A DNA stretch of 64,000 bases, from assembly GCA_002705055.1 (NCBI GenBank), contig PAHY01000033.1, positions 62,001 to 126,000 on the forward strand. The letters are read 5' to 3'. This DNA is from Planctomycetota bacterium. Lineage in GTDB: Bacteria; Planctomycetota; UBA1135. Below, piece after piece: positions 33,287 to 41,839 of this stretch. Every line of letters begins with the position of its first letter. Position 1 is the first letter of the stretch. The notes beneath the pieces were generated by a model that saw nothing but the letters and a program-made list of their open reading frames with translations, made no database searches and had not been told where the DNA came from. The translations under genes were made by a program, and so were the position numbers.

Positions 33287-34015
33287 ATGGCTCGTCCCCC
33301 CATCAAAGCCCTTTTCCTCGACGCTGGTAAGACCCTGCTCACCGAGCAGGATCCGCGGCACGTGATTTATGCGCGCCTGGCGGCCGATTTTGGGGGCCAG
33401 GAGGACCCAGAAGCCACCCTCGAGTCCATGTCGCGGGCGTTCGCCGAACTCCCGCAGATCATCGAAGGCCACTTCCGCTTCAGCCTGGAGTGGTTCCGTG
33501 CTTTCAACGCGCGCGTGCTGGGCGAGCAGGGGGTCCCGGAGGCCCGCTGGGACGCGGCACACGAGCGCGTGGTCGAGGTGTTCGAAGACCCCGCGACCTA
33601 TCGCCTTTACGAGGACGTCCTGCCCTTCCTTGAGGGAATTCGCGAGCGGGGCCTGATTGTCGGCATCGTTTCGAACTGGTCCGAGCGCCTCCCGGCGCTG
33701 TGCCAGGGCCTCGGCATCGCCGATCTGGTCCATTTCGTGATCGCCAGCGCCGACATCAAGGCCGAAAAACCCGAGCGCGAGTGCTTCCACCGGGCGCTGT
33801 TCCGGGCCGGCACCCCCGGCGAAGAGACCGTCCACGTCGGCGATCACCCGCTGCGCGATGCCAAAGGCGCCCTCGACGCCGGGCTGCGCGCCGTCCTGCT
33901 CCAGCGCGACCCCGAATCCACCGTGGTCGGCCCCGAGGACGTCACGGTGATCCAGGGCCTGGACGAGTTGCTGCCGCTGCTGCCGGCCGCCGAGGCCAGC
34001 ACGCCGAGCGTTTAG
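33287..34015 (+). CDS. HAD-superfamily hydrolase
   Basis: 242 residues, IA-type cap. Motif I reads ALFLDAGKTLL, where the second Asp of the usual DxDxT is Gly (DxGxT). Motif II is VGIVSNWSERL, motif III IKAEKPERECF, motif IV VHVGDHPLRDAKGA. Members act on small phosphates, but the motif I change may lower or abolish phosphatase activity, as in some HDHD3-like proteins. It sits directly before the two NAD synthetase genes. Confidence 0.85.
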   Translation: MARPPIKALFLDAGKTLLTEQDPRHVIYARLAADFGGQEDPEATLESMSRAFAELPQIIEGHFRFSLEWFRAFNARVLGEQGVPEARWDAAHERVVEVFEDPATYRLYEDVLPFLEGIRERGLIVGIVSNWSERLPALCQGLGIADLVHFVIASADIKAEKPERECFHRALFRAGTPGEETVHVGDHPLRDAKGALDAGLRAVLLQRDPESTVVGPEDVTVIQGLDELLPLLPAAEASTPSV

Positions 34016-34018
34016 GCT
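34013..34018 (+). promoter_or_regulatory. -10-like hexamer TAGGCT, overlapping a stop codon
   Basis: TAGGCT lies 9 nt before the amidase ATG at 34028. Its TAG is the stop codon of the HAD gene, so the amidase-nadE pair may be transcribed independently of it. Confidence 0.5.
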
Positions 34019-34027
34019 ATCGGCTGG

Positions 34028-34912
34028 ATGTCTGTCCAAGTCGCCCTCTGCCAGCTCCGTCCGGTGCTCGGCGACGCGGCCCAGAACCTGGCGGCGCACC
34101 ACGCCTGGCTGGACCGCGCGATCGAGCACGAAGCGGGGCTCGCGATTTTCCCCGAACTGTCCCTGCACGGGTATTTCCTGCGCGACCTCACCCAGGAGGT
34201 CGCCGTGCCCGTGGATCACCAGGTGGTCCAGGATCTGGTCGCGCGTTCCCGCGACTGCAGCCTGGTCTTCGGCTTCGTCGAGGAGAGCCCCGATCACCGC
34301 TTCTACAACAGCGTGGTCTTCGCCGAGGACGGCGAGGTCAAGCACGTCCACCGCAAGGTGCACCTGCCGGACTACGGGATCTTCGAAGAAGGACGCTACT
34401 TCGCGGCCGGCAATGAGATCGGCGTGGTGCAGTCCAAGCACGGCCGCTTCGGGCTGCTGATCTGCGAAGACGCCTGGCATCTCTCGACCGGCTGGCTGCA
34501 GTTCGTGCAGGGCGCCGATGCGCTGATCCTGCCTTCGGCTTCGCCGGCGCGCGGGGTCGACACTGAGGAATCAGAGCTGTCCTCGCAGGCCAGCTGGCAC
34601 ACCCTGGTCGCGGCGCACGCGCTGTTCTTCCAGAGCTGGGTCTTTCACTGCAACCGGGTCGGCTTCGAAGACGGCGCGATGTTCTGGGGCGGCTCGAGCG
34701 TGCTGGATCCGTTCGGCGACCGCGTGGCGCACGCCGGCCAGGACGAAGAGCTCATCCTGGCCAAGATGGACACCGGCCCGCTGCGCCGCGCGCGGATGGC
34801 GACGCCGCTGCGCCGCGACGCCAAGCCGGACCTGGTCCGCCGCGAGATCGCGCGCCTGCTGCGCGATCCGGATGCGCTCGAAGCTGGCAAACCGGACAGC
34901 GACGCCTCATGA
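34028..34912 (+). CDS. Nitrilase-superfamily amidase, probable glutaminase subunit of NAD synthetase
   Basis: 294 residues with the Glu-Lys-Cys triad in place: IFPELSLHGYF, HRKVHLPDYGIF and LLICEDAWHLS. In fused glutamine-dependent NadE this domain releases ammonia from glutamine; here it is a separate polypeptide. The next gene is nadE, overlapping by ATGA, which supports the glutaminase role, though another carbon-nitrogen substrate is possible. Confidence 0.85.
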   Translation: MSVQVALCQLRPVLGDAAQNLAAHHAWLDRAIEHEAGLAIFPELSLHGYFLRDLTQEVAVPVDHQVVQDLVARSRDCSLVFGFVEESPDHRFYNSVVFAEDGEVKHVHRKVHLPDYGIFEEGRYFAAGNEIGVVQSKHGRFGLLICEDAWHLSTGWLQFVQGADALILPSASPARGVDTEESELSSQASWHTLVAAHALFFQSWVFHCNRVGFEDGAMFWGGSSVLDPFGDRVAHAGQDEELILAKMDTGPLRRARMATPLRRDAKPDLVRREIARLLRDPDALEAGKPDSDAS

Positions 34913-35760
34913 GCCTGCCTCCCCCGCCGCGCTGTCAGGTCGAACTGGCCGAGCGGGTGCTGTGCGCCTTCCTGCGGGAAGAGACCCAGAAGGTCGGCTT
35001 TCAGCGCGCGGTGCTCGGGCTCTCGGGCGGAATCGACAGCGCGTTGGTCGTCGAACTCGCCGCGCGCGCGATCGGGCCGGAGCAGGTGCTCGCGGTGGCG
35101 ATGCCCTATCGCACCAGCCATCCCGATTCGCTGCGGCTGGCGGAGGAATCGGCGGCGCATGCCGGCGTCGCCCTGGAGGTGGTCGACATCTCGGATGCCG
35201 CCGACGCCCACATGGCCGCGGTGCCCGGCCTGGCCGAGGACATGAGCGAGCTGGGCAAGCTGCGCAAGGGCAACATCATGTCGCGCACCCGGATGATCAC
35301 GCTGTTCGATCGTTCGGCGCGTGACCACGCCCTGGTCTATGGCACCTCGAACAAGACCGAGCTGATGCTCGGCTACGGCACGATCTACGGCGATATGGCC
35401 TCGGGGATCAATCCGATCGGCGATCTGTACAAATCGCAGGTCTACGCGCTGTCGCGCCACCTGGGCGTCCCGCAGGAGATCGTCGATCGCGCCCCCAGCG
35501 CCGACCTCTGGGAAGGCCAGACGGACGAGGACGAGATCGGCCACAGCTACGACACCGTCGACGCCTATCTCCACTACTCGATCGATCGGCGCTTCAACCG
35601 CAGCGAGCTGATCCGGCTGGGTTTTGAGCCCGAGCTGATCGATCGGCTGCAGCGCCGGGTCCGCCACAATCAGTACAAGCGGCGGCCTCCGATCATCGCC
35701 AAGCTGGCGGCGCGCACGGTCAACCTGGACTATCGCTACGCCCGCGACTGGGGCGTTTGA
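34909..35760 (+). CDS. nadE: NAD+ synthetase
   Basis: 283 residues. The ATP pyrophosphatase P-loop LGLSGGIDSALV, the SNKTELMLGYGTIYGDM block and the GDLYKSQVYALSR block are typical of NadE, which amidates deamido-NAD at the last step of NAD synthesis. The length is that of the ammonia-dependent form without a fused glutaminase. Coupling to the upstream amidase by an ATGA overlap suggests a split, glutamine-using enzyme. Confidence 0.93.
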   Translation: MSLPPPPRCQVELAERVLCAFLREETQKVGFQRAVLGLSGGIDSALVVELAARAIGPEQVLAVAMPYRTSHPDSLRLAEESAAHAGVALEVVDISDAADAHMAAVPGLAEDMSELGKLRKGNIMSRTRMITLFDRSARDHALVYGTSNKTELMLGYGTIYGDMASGINPIGDLYKSQVYALSRHLGVPQEIVDRAPSADLWEGQTDEDEIGHSYDTVDAYLHYSIDRRFNRSELIRLGFEPELIDRLQRRVRHNQYKRRPPIIAKLAARTVNLDYRYARDWGV

Positions 35761-35791
35761 CCGCGCGGCCCGAAACGGCCGATAGAAACCC

Positions 35792-36730
35792 GTGGCTTCG
35801 CTCAAGCAACGCATCAAGGCGATCGCCCCGGTGGGACTCACCCACTGGGCGAAGACGCGCGCGCAGCATGCGAGGCTGAAGCGGTCCGGCGCGGCCGAGG
35901 CTCTGGCCGCCGCGCAGCCGGCCGAGGCCCGCCTGCCGCTGGACGCGCTGCGCGAGCTGGCCGCGGAGTTCCCGCCGCCCCCGAGCATCGACTGGGAGGG
36001 CGAGGCCTGCGTCGCCGCCTCGGCGGAGCTGGGCCAGACCCGGGTGCAGTGGATGCGCAAGTTCCTGGGCAGTCGGCTGAGCCCGGGCGCGCGCTGCCTG
36101 GAACTGGGTGCCGGCGATGGCGCGGTCGCCAGCGCGCTGGCGCAGACCGGCGTCCAGGTGCTCGCGGTCGACATCCAGCGCGGCGTCTTCGACGAGACCG
36201 GCCTGCACACCCACGTCGACTTCCTGGAAGCCGACGTCGAGAAGCTCGAGGCCGTCGAGGACGATCGCTTCGACCTGGTCTACTCCTTTGATTCAGTCGA
36301 GCACTTCGGCAACCCGGAGGCCGCGCTCGCGGAGGCGCTGCGCGTCACGCGGCCGGGCGGCTACGTCTACCTGCGCTTCGGCCCCCTGTATGACGCGCCG
36401 GATGGCAAACACCTCGGCGACCGCCTCGGCGTACCCTACGCCGGGGTGCTCTGCGAGGACGAGACCATCGATGCGCTGATGGCCGAGCAGGGTCGCGATC
36501 CGATCAATCACGAGTACTGCAATCACTGGCCGCTCGCGCGCTACCGCGAGCTGTTTGCGCCGCGGCCGGAACGCTACGAGATCGTGCGCGCCTTCGATCA
36601 CCTCGACCTGTCCGCGGTCGAGCTGATCGCCCGCTTCCCGGAGGTCTTCCGTCGTCGCGCCGCGATGGTGGATGCCTTCCTCGTCAACGTGATCGAAATC
36701 CTGCTGCGCAAGCCGACGCAGCCGCGCTGA
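35792..36730 (+). CDS. SAM-dependent methyltransferase, class I
   Basis: 312 residues. Motif I CLELGAGDGAVASAL, an acidic end of strand 2 in VLAVDIQRG, and FDLVYSFDSVEHFGNPE with a motif-like ALRVTRPGGYVYLR, as in UbiE/type-11 methyltransferases. GTG start at 35792. It is followed 3 nt later by a GT61 glycosyltransferase, so it could methylate a glycan or its precursor; the substrate is unknown. Confidence 0.8.
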   Translation: MASLKQRIKAIAPVGLTHWAKTRAQHARLKRSGAAEALAAAQPAEARLPLDALRELAAEFPPPPSIDWEGEACVAASAELGQTRVQWMRKFLGSRLSPGARCLELGAGDGAVASALAQTGVQVLAVDIQRGVFDETGLHTHVDFLEADVEKLEAVEDDRFDLVYSFDSVEHFGNPEAALAEALRVTRPGGYVYLRFGPLYDAPDGKHLGDRLGVPYAGVLCEDETIDALMAEQGRDPINHEYCNHWPLARYRELFAPRPERYEIVRAFDHLDLSAVELIARFPEVFRRRAAMVDAFLVNVIEILLRKPTQPR

Positions 36731-36732
36731 TC

Positions 36733-37992
36733 ATGTCGCGTCTGTCGGTGGCACTGCGCGCGCGTCTGCGCCCGACCTGGTACCGGCTCAAGCGCGCCGG
36801 CTATCGAATGCAGCTGCGGGCGGAGCGGCGCCGACGCGCGAGTCGTACGTATCAGCCGCAGGCCACGGACGGCCCGCTGGATCCGCCGGCCCGCACGGCC
36901 ACGACCGCAGCCGCCGCGTCATCCATGCAGGACGGTGTGAAGCGGCGGATCGTGGTGGATCCGCCCCAGCTGCTGCGCCGCGACCGCCCACCCCGGACGA
37001 TCGAAACCGAGCTGCACCCGCACTTTCAGTTCGACCTTGAGCACGAGGTGCCCGAGATGGCGGTCTGCGAGCTTCCGCATGGCCGCGTCTGGGGAGAGAC
37101 CGGAGCCATCGTCACCGCCGAGAATGTGCTGCTCGAAGATCTCTCGATCGCCTGGCAGCAGGACGACAAGTCGCGCGGCCAGCATCCGATCTTCGCCAAC
37201 TGGCGTTACCACCCGGTGCACCCGCTGCCGGGCCGCGCCGCCGCGCTGACCACCGACGGCGCGCAGCTCTACTACCACTGGCTGTTTCAGCTGCTGCCGC
37301 GGCTCGACCTGCTCGAGCGTGCCGGCATCGCGCTTGATTCCGTGGACCACTTCATCGTCAACCGCGCCACGCAGCCTTTCGAGCTCGACACCCTGGCGCG
37401 GCTCGGCATTCCGCGCGAGAAGCTGGTCGAGACGCGCGTTCACCCGCAGGTCTCCGCGGAGCTGCTGCTGGCTCCGTCCATCCCCCTGCACGGCAGCCAG
37501 TTCTCGCAGCCGCTGGTCGACTTCGTGCGCGGCCGACTCGCCGGTCTACCGCGCGCGCAGGAGTGCCAGCCGGGCGCGCGCCGCCTTTACCTGACCCGCG
37601 CGGGCGCCGGCTACCGCCACGTGGTCAACGAAGCGGAAGTGCGCGAGCGCGTGCTGGCCCGCGGCTTTGAAGCGATCGCGCTGGAAGAGCTGCGCTTCGA
37701 GGAGCAGGTTCAGGTCATGAGCGAAGCCGGCGTCGTGCTGGGGCCGCACGGCGGCGGCATGAGCAACACGGTCTTCTGCGCAGCGGGCACGCGTGTGGCC
37801 GAGATCTTCTCGCAGGAGTACGTCGCGCCCTGGTTCTGGTTTCTGGCCAACATCACCGGCGTCGACTACCACTACATGATCGACGCCGCCGCGCCGCGGC
37901 CCGAGCTCGCCGAACGCTGGAACCTCGGCGCGAGCATGCAGGTGGATCTGAGCAAGCTGGATCGCCTGCTCGATCAGCTGGACACAGCCTGA
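36733..37992 (+). CDS. Glycosyltransferase family 61 (DUF563) protein
   Basis: 419 residues. A basic N-terminus of about 60 residues precedes the GT61 core: TTDGAQLYYHWLFQLLPRLD, a TRAGAGYRHVVNE segment, and the C-terminal VLGPHGGGMSNTVFC with VAEIFSQEY. GT61 enzymes transfer xylose, GlcNAc or other sugars. It forms a likely operon with the methyltransferase and ends 19 nt inside the convergent sulfotransferase gene. A surface-glycan role is inference. Confidence 0.85.
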   Translation: MSRLSVALRARLRPTWYRLKRAGYRMQLRAERRRRASRTYQPQATDGPLDPPARTATTAAAASSMQDGVKRRIVVDPPQLLRRDRPPRTIETELHPHFQFDLEHEVPEMAVCELPHGRVWGETGAIVTAENVLLEDLSIAWQQDDKSRGQHPIFANWRYHPVHPLPGRAAALTTDGAQLYYHWLFQLLPRLDLLERAGIALDSVDHFIVNRATQPFELDTLARLGIPREKLVETRVHPQVSAELLLAPSIPLHGSQFSQPLVDFVRGRLAGLPRAQECQPGARRLYLTRAGAGYRHVVNEAEVRERVLARGFEAIALEELRFEEQVQVMSEAGVVLGPHGGGMSNTVFCAAGTRVAEIFSQEYVAPWFWFLANITGVDYHYMIDAAAPRPELAERWNLGASMQVDLSKLDRLLDQLDTA

Positions 37993-38993
37993 TCGGGCCA
38001 CAGTCCGAGCAGCTCGGAGGGCGCGATGATCGCCGAGATCTCCTCGATCTGCTGCGCGTCCAGGTCCTTGCGCCAGCGCTGCACCGCTTCCTTCGGATCG
38101 CGATGGACGCCGTGCTGCTTCTTCTCGTCCGACGCGAAAGCCTGGTGACGCGTGCCGGCGGTCGAGGCATCGATGAACTCGCGGACCGCGTCTTCGAGCG
38201 GCCAGCCCAGGAAGGCGAAGGCCTGCTCCGCGCTGCCGAGAGGATCGGCGGCAAAGCCTTCGTGCGTCACGACCAGCCCCTGCGGGTGCGCCGCGGTGAA
38301 GCGCGCCAGAGGCTCGGTCTGAATCCGCCAGCGCAGCGCTTCGAAGGCGGCCTCGGACATCGCCTCCAGCTCCGCCGGGGAGTAGGCGCGCATGCCGGGC
38401 AGCTCGCCCTCCAGCTCCGCGGTCAATTCGGCGACCCGCTGCAGCGCGTGCGCCGGACGGAACTCGGCCGCGGCGGTCTTGTGATAGAAGCGCAGCGAGG
38501 AGGACACGCTGGCAAAGGGCCCGCGCAGCACCGCCATCAGCTTCGGGTCCAGCGCCTCGCACAGCGCCGGCAGCTTCTCGTTCGGAAAGTTGACCTGCTT
38601 GGTCAGCACCCAATCGCCGTCGCGCAGCTTAGGCCGCCCGTACCAGTGATAGATGCCCCGCAGCGCCGGGATCGCCTTACCCAGCTGCCAGCTGGCGCGC
38701 AGCATCGCCGGCGGCTGGGGCCGACAGCTCTTGCGCAGGAAAGGCGGATAGTCGACGTCATGGACGCAGCCGCGCACCAGTCGGTCGTAGTCGATGCGTG
38801 CCTGCTCCGCCGCCTGCTCGCCCAGCGCATCCTGCCAGGCGGTGTAAGCACGGTTCTTGCCCGGGTTGAACGGCTCGTCCTTGTAGACGCAGCCCGAGAA
38901 GCGATTCAGGATCTGCGCGATCCACGTGGTCCCCGAGCGCCCCCTTCCGAGCAGGAAGGCGTGCTGAATCTTGGCGGCTGCGGGCGCGGACAT
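37974..38993 (-). CDS. PAPS-dependent sulfotransferase
   Basis: 339 residues with the 5'-phosphosulfate loop FLLGRGRSGTTWIAQIL near the N-terminus and a later MAVLRGPFASVSSSLRFY block that resembles the 3'-phosphate site. It transfers sulfate from PAPS to a carbohydrate, lipid or peptide. The adjacent GT61 and methyltransferase suggest a sulfated glycan. A 73-nt three-way-junction-like leader precedes the ATG. Confidence 0.85.
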   Translation of the reverse strand: MSAPAAAKIQHAFLLGRGRSGTTWIAQILNRFSGCVYKDEPFNPGKNRAYTAWQDALGEQAAEQARIDYDRLVRGCVHDVDYPPFLRKSCRPQPPAMLRASWQLGKAIPALRGIYHWYGRPKLRDGDWVLTKQVNFPNEKLPALCEALDPKLMAVLRGPFASVSSSLRFYHKTAAAEFRPAHALQRVAELTAELEGELPGMRAYSPAELEAMSEAAFEALRWRIQTEPLARFTAAHPQGLVVTHEGFAADPLGSAEQAFAFLGWPLEDAVREFIDASTAGTRHQAFASDEKKQHGVHRDPKEAVQRWRKDLDAQQIEEISAIIAPSELLGLWPDQAVSS

Positions 38994-38996
38994 GCG

Positions 38997-39069
38997 TGGC
39001 AGGATCCCGGGCGCACCCGGGCCTTCTTCATCGGCCTGAACCGGGGATGCGCTTCAGGCCATCCTGCCA
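38997..39069 (-). promoter_or_regulatory. Three-way-junction leader of the sulfotransferase gene
   Basis: A closing stem TGGCAGGAT/ATCCTGCCA (9 bp) encloses two hairpins: GGCCTGAA/TTCAGGCC (8 bp, 12-nt loop) and CCCGGG/CCCGGG (6 bp, 4-nt loop), joined by an 11-nt purine-rich linker. The closing stem ends 3 nt before the sulfotransferase ATG. The 83-nt gap between the genes holds almost nothing else. Confidence 0.5.
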
Positions 39070-39075
39070 GGGGGA

Positions 39076-39501
39076 CTACTCTTCCTGATCGGCAATCAGC
39101 TGCGCGCAGAGCGCCTCGATCTCCGCCGCGCTCGGAGCCTCATCCTGCAGCGGGCCCAACTCGCGCAGACGGCGAAACTCCTCGAGGTTGGAGGATTCCG
39201 CAAAGCAGCCAGCCTGCGGGGCCTGACTGGAGGCCGGCTGCCCCAGCGGCACCTGGCCATGGGGCTGCGGCGCGTTCAGCGAGCGCCGCGCATAGTCACA
39301 GACGTCCAGCGTGCGCGACAGATTGCGGTGCATGCGTGTCAGGCGCTCGGCCTGTTCCGCATGTTTGGCAGGGGCAGACGATGCCTTGTGCTGGGCAAGC
39401 CGCAGCACGGCGATCAAGGAGTCGAGACGAGCAAGCATCTCCGCGCGATAGCGCGGGTCGGCGAGACGCCCCCGGGGAGAGCGGGACGGGCGTTCTTCCA
39501 T
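39076..39501 (-). CDS. Hypothetical protein, helical and charged
   Basis: 141 residues, no signal or membrane segment. The middle is a likely coiled helix (AEQAERLTRMHRNLSRTLDVCDYARRSL), then a Gln/Pro-rich linker, and an acidic helical end (APSAAEIEALCAQLIADQEE). I do not recognise it. A long antisense ORF runs across the same region, but this frame has the more natural composition. A TAGCCT hexamer lies about 20 nt before the ATG. Confidence 0.5.
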   Translation of the reverse strand: MEERPSRSPRGRLADPRYRAEMLARLDSLIAVLRLAQHKASSAPAKHAEQAERLTRMHRNLSRTLDVCDYARRSLNAPQPHGQVPLGQPASSQAPQAGCFAESSNLEEFRRLRELGPLQDEAPSAAEIEALCAQLIADQEE

Positions 39502-39565
39502 GGCAACAGGGAATCACCGGAAGGCTACCCCGGGACCCGCTCAGCCGCGCGAAAACGCCGCGAGC

Positions 39566-40609
39566 TCAGACCTTCATCGACTCGAGGAACAGCACCAGGT
39601 CGCCGCTGGGCACCGGGCCGATCGAGTAGACCCAATGGTTATGGATCTGGCCTTCGATCAGGGTGACGCCGGTGTCGACCGATTCGAACAGGGTCAGCGC
39701 CTTGACCGGAGTGTCGCCGACCTTCTGGGCCGGGCCGCGATATTCCTGCGCGATCGCGACCGAACGGACGCCGTCGCTCATCAGCGTGAGCAGCATGTTG
39801 CTGCGTCCGGCGAACAGTGTCTGCGCGTGCAGCAGCTTCTCGTCGCGGTTCAGGAAGCCGGCGCCCGTCGACTCAATGACGAGCGGATCGAAACCTAGCT
39901 GACCGGCAGCTCCGCTGCCATCGTAGACCTCGGTGTCGACGTTGGCGGTCGCCCATTCGACGCCGCTCAGCGCGGGGCTGTAGTCCACCGTCGTCGCGTA
40001 CGAAGACAGGATCGGAACTCCGTCCGGATCCTCGATCGTCCAGCCGAGCAGCACCTCGGTGCTGGCATCGACATCCAGGACGATGTCGCCGATGTGGTAC
40101 TTCGAATCCAGGTGGTAGCGGTTCACCGGAATGCCGGCCACCGAGTAGCTGCCGGGCACGCTGTACCAGTCGTAGTTGCGGCTGGCGAGCGCGTTGTCGC
40201 GCACCACCGGGCCGCGGTACTTGGCGAGGAAGAACTGGCGCTGGTGATGCTGGAACTTCTCGGCCTGGCTGGCCACCGTCCACACCCCGCTGCCATCGGA
40301 GATCGAATCCAGCAGCAGCGCGAACTGACCCGCGCCATCGGCGTACAGGTCTTCGCGCAGTGCCTGCGCCAGGGTGCCTTGATCGTAGATGTGCACTTCG
40401 CTGCGCATCTTCAGCAGCGCTTCATAGGGCGCCACGATCTGGGGCATTTCCGAAAGCAGCGTGCCGCCCGGCAGACCCGGGCCATTGCTTTCGAGGCTCT
40501 CCTGCTCTTCGCCGCTGGTGTTGCTTTCGTAGCTGTAGGCGTCCGGCCGGCAGCTAACAAGCGACAAGGCAAAAGTACCCAGCGCGATCCAGGAGAGCGG
40601 GCGGATCAC
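39566..40609 (-). CDS. Lipoprotein in sigma-factor operon, possible RseB-like sensor
   Basis: 347 residues. The signal WIALGTFALSLVSC ends in a lipobox, then an acidic linker, then a long beta-type region with phrases such as FFLAKYRGPVVRDN, YHIGDIVLDVDASTEVLLGWTI and YRGPAQKVGD. Those segments recall the LolA/RseB fold of MucB/RseB, which senses envelope stress beside an anti-sigma factor, but the match is by eye. It overlaps the anti-sigma gene by 4 nt and is third in the operon. Confidence 0.7.
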   Translation of the reverse strand: MIRPLSWIALGTFALSLVSCRPDAYSYESNTSGEEQESLESNGPGLPGGTLLSEMPQIVAPYEALLKMRSEVHIYDQGTLAQALREDLYADGAGQFALLLDSISDGSGVWTVASQAEKFQHHQRQFFLAKYRGPVVRDNALASRNYDWYSVPGSYSVAGIPVNRYHLDSKYHIGDIVLDVDASTEVLLGWTIEDPDGVPILSSYATTVDYSPALSGVEWATANVDTEVYDGSGAAGQLGFDPLVIESTGAGFLNRDEKLLHAQTLFAGRSNMLLTLMSDGVRSVAIAQEYRGPAQKVGDTPVKALTLFESVDTGVTLIEGQIHNHWVYSIGPVPSGDLVLFLESMKV

Positions 40610-41097
40610 TGGGCTCCCCCTCGTTCAAGCGGGGCGCCGAAGCCGCGGGCGAGCGACTGGGCACCTTCGCTGAGCTCATCTGCCGAGACACGCACCATCA
40701 GCACCTTCTCGGCGGCGGCGTTCTTCGCGGCAAGATACGCGCCGGGATCTACCGGAGCGGTTTCGGTGCTCGACCACGGGCCGAGCATGATGCTGCCGAC
40801 CACCAGGACGGCGGCCGCCGCGGCGCGCGGCAGCGTCAGCCGGAACGGGAAGGCCAGCACCGGGCGGGTGAGCTGCCGGACTTCGGCGCGCACGCGCTCT
40901 TCCAGCTCGGCGGGAGCCTGCGCGGCTCCGAACAGGGCCATCTCCACCCGGTCGCGCAGCTCGGCGGGCGCGCTGACCTGACCCAAACGCGCGAGTCGCA
41001 CGCGATCCGCCAACTCGGACGGGGCGCGAACATCGCCGAGAGCCCGGAGGGAGTCCTCCAGTTCCTGCGGCAGCGCGTTGTGTTCTTCGGGGTTCAT
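40606..41097 (-). CDS. Anti-sigma-factor-like membrane protein with internal repeats
   Basis: 163 residues. The cytoplasmic half has three near-copies of a 20-residue unit (APSELADRVRLARLG, APAELRDRVEMALFG, APAELEERVRAEVR), then one membrane helix (AAAAAVLVVGSIMLGPW) and a short outer domain. Position and topology (18 nt past the sigma-factor gene) suggest an anti-sigma factor, but the usual zinc-binding HxxxCxxC is absent. Confidence 0.75.
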   Translation of the reverse strand: MNPEEHNALPQELEDSLRALGDVRAPSELADRVRLARLGQVSAPAELRDRVEMALFGAAQAPAELEERVRAEVRQLTRPVLAFPFRLTLPRAAAAAVLVVGSIMLGPWSSTETAPVDPGAYLAAKNAAAEKVLMVRVSADELSEGAQSLARGFGAPLERGGAQ

Positions 41098-41115
41098 GGG
41101 TCGAGGGAGAGAATG

Positions 41116-41715
41116 TCAAGCGCGACCAGCATCGTGATGGCGCTCGAGGTAAGCGCGCAAAGCAGCATGCGCGCGGTTGAGCCGGGACTTCACCGTGCCG
41201 AGGTTGCAGTCGAGCACCTCGGAGATCTCCTCGTAGCTGAGCCCTTCGATGTATCGCAGGGTGAGCAGACTGGAGAAGCGGGGATTGATGTTGGCGAGTG
41301 CGCGACGGACCTGCTCGTGCTCTTCGGCGCGTTGCACCTCGGCGAGCGGGCCGTTCACGTCCGGTTCGACTGCCGTTTCGGCGAGCCACTCGGCGTCTTC
41401 TCCGACGCGGGTCTGCACGCCCGCGCGCGGCGCGTCGAGACGGCGGCGGCGGATGTCGATCGCGGCGTTGACCGCGATGCGGTAGACCCAGCTGGAGAAC
41501 CGGCTGCGGCCCTGAAAGTCGCCGATCCGCCGGGCCAGGGTGACCAGAGTCTCCTGGGCGGCATCGAGGGCGTCTTCCTGGTTGCCACAGACGCGCAAAC
41601 AGATGGTGAAAACCCGATCCTGGTAAAGAGCGAAAACGCGCTGGAAGGCACGTTCGAACTCCTCGCCTTCCGCCGCCTGGCAGGCTTGAACCAGCTCAAG
41701 ATCAGGATCAGACAC
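41116..41715 (-). CDS. ECF-type RNA polymerase sigma factor
   Basis: 199 residues from GTG 41715. Region 2 contains CGNQEDALDAAQETLVTLARRIGDF and FSSWVYRIAVNAAIDIRRRR. Region 4 reads LRYIEGLSYEEISEVLDCNLGTVKSRLNRAHAALR. An Ala/Glu-rich linker separates them. It directs transcription of a stress or envelope regulon and is followed by the anti-sigma-like gene. The track start (41814) lies inside the upstream terminator, so it is rejected. Confidence 0.9.
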   Translation of the reverse strand: MSDPDLELVQACQAAEGEEFERAFQRVFALYQDRVFTICLRVCGNQEDALDAAQETLVTLARRIGDFQGRSRFSSWVYRIAVNAAIDIRRRRLDAPRAGVQTRVGEDAEWLAETAVEPDVNGPLAEVQRAEEHEQVRRALANINPRFSSLLTLRYIEGLSYEEISEVLDCNLGTVKSRLNRAHAALRAYLERHHDAGRA

Positions 41716-41766
41716 AGGAGTTCGCGCTTTGGACGGCCTTACAGGGCAGGGAGTTCCGAAATGTAT

Positions 41767-41803
41767 CAAAAAAAACAACCCGATCGCGGGGCAGCGATCG
41801 GGT
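41767..41803 (-). terminator. Rho-independent terminator
   Basis: A perfect 10-bp stem ACCCGATCGC/GCGATCGGGT with a 6-nt loop, followed on the minus strand by TTGTTTTTTTT. It ends the thrombospondin-3 protein gene that stops at 41840. Confidence 0.85.
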
Positions 41804-41839
41804 CGGTCGGGCAAGCAGCCCGAGGGAAGAAAGTCGCAA

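Noticed and set aside
33224-34480. Upstream part of the 521-residue minus ORF ending at 32915
   Set aside because: Antisense to the HAD and amidase genes. Only the last 102 codons, from a Met with a lipobox, look real.
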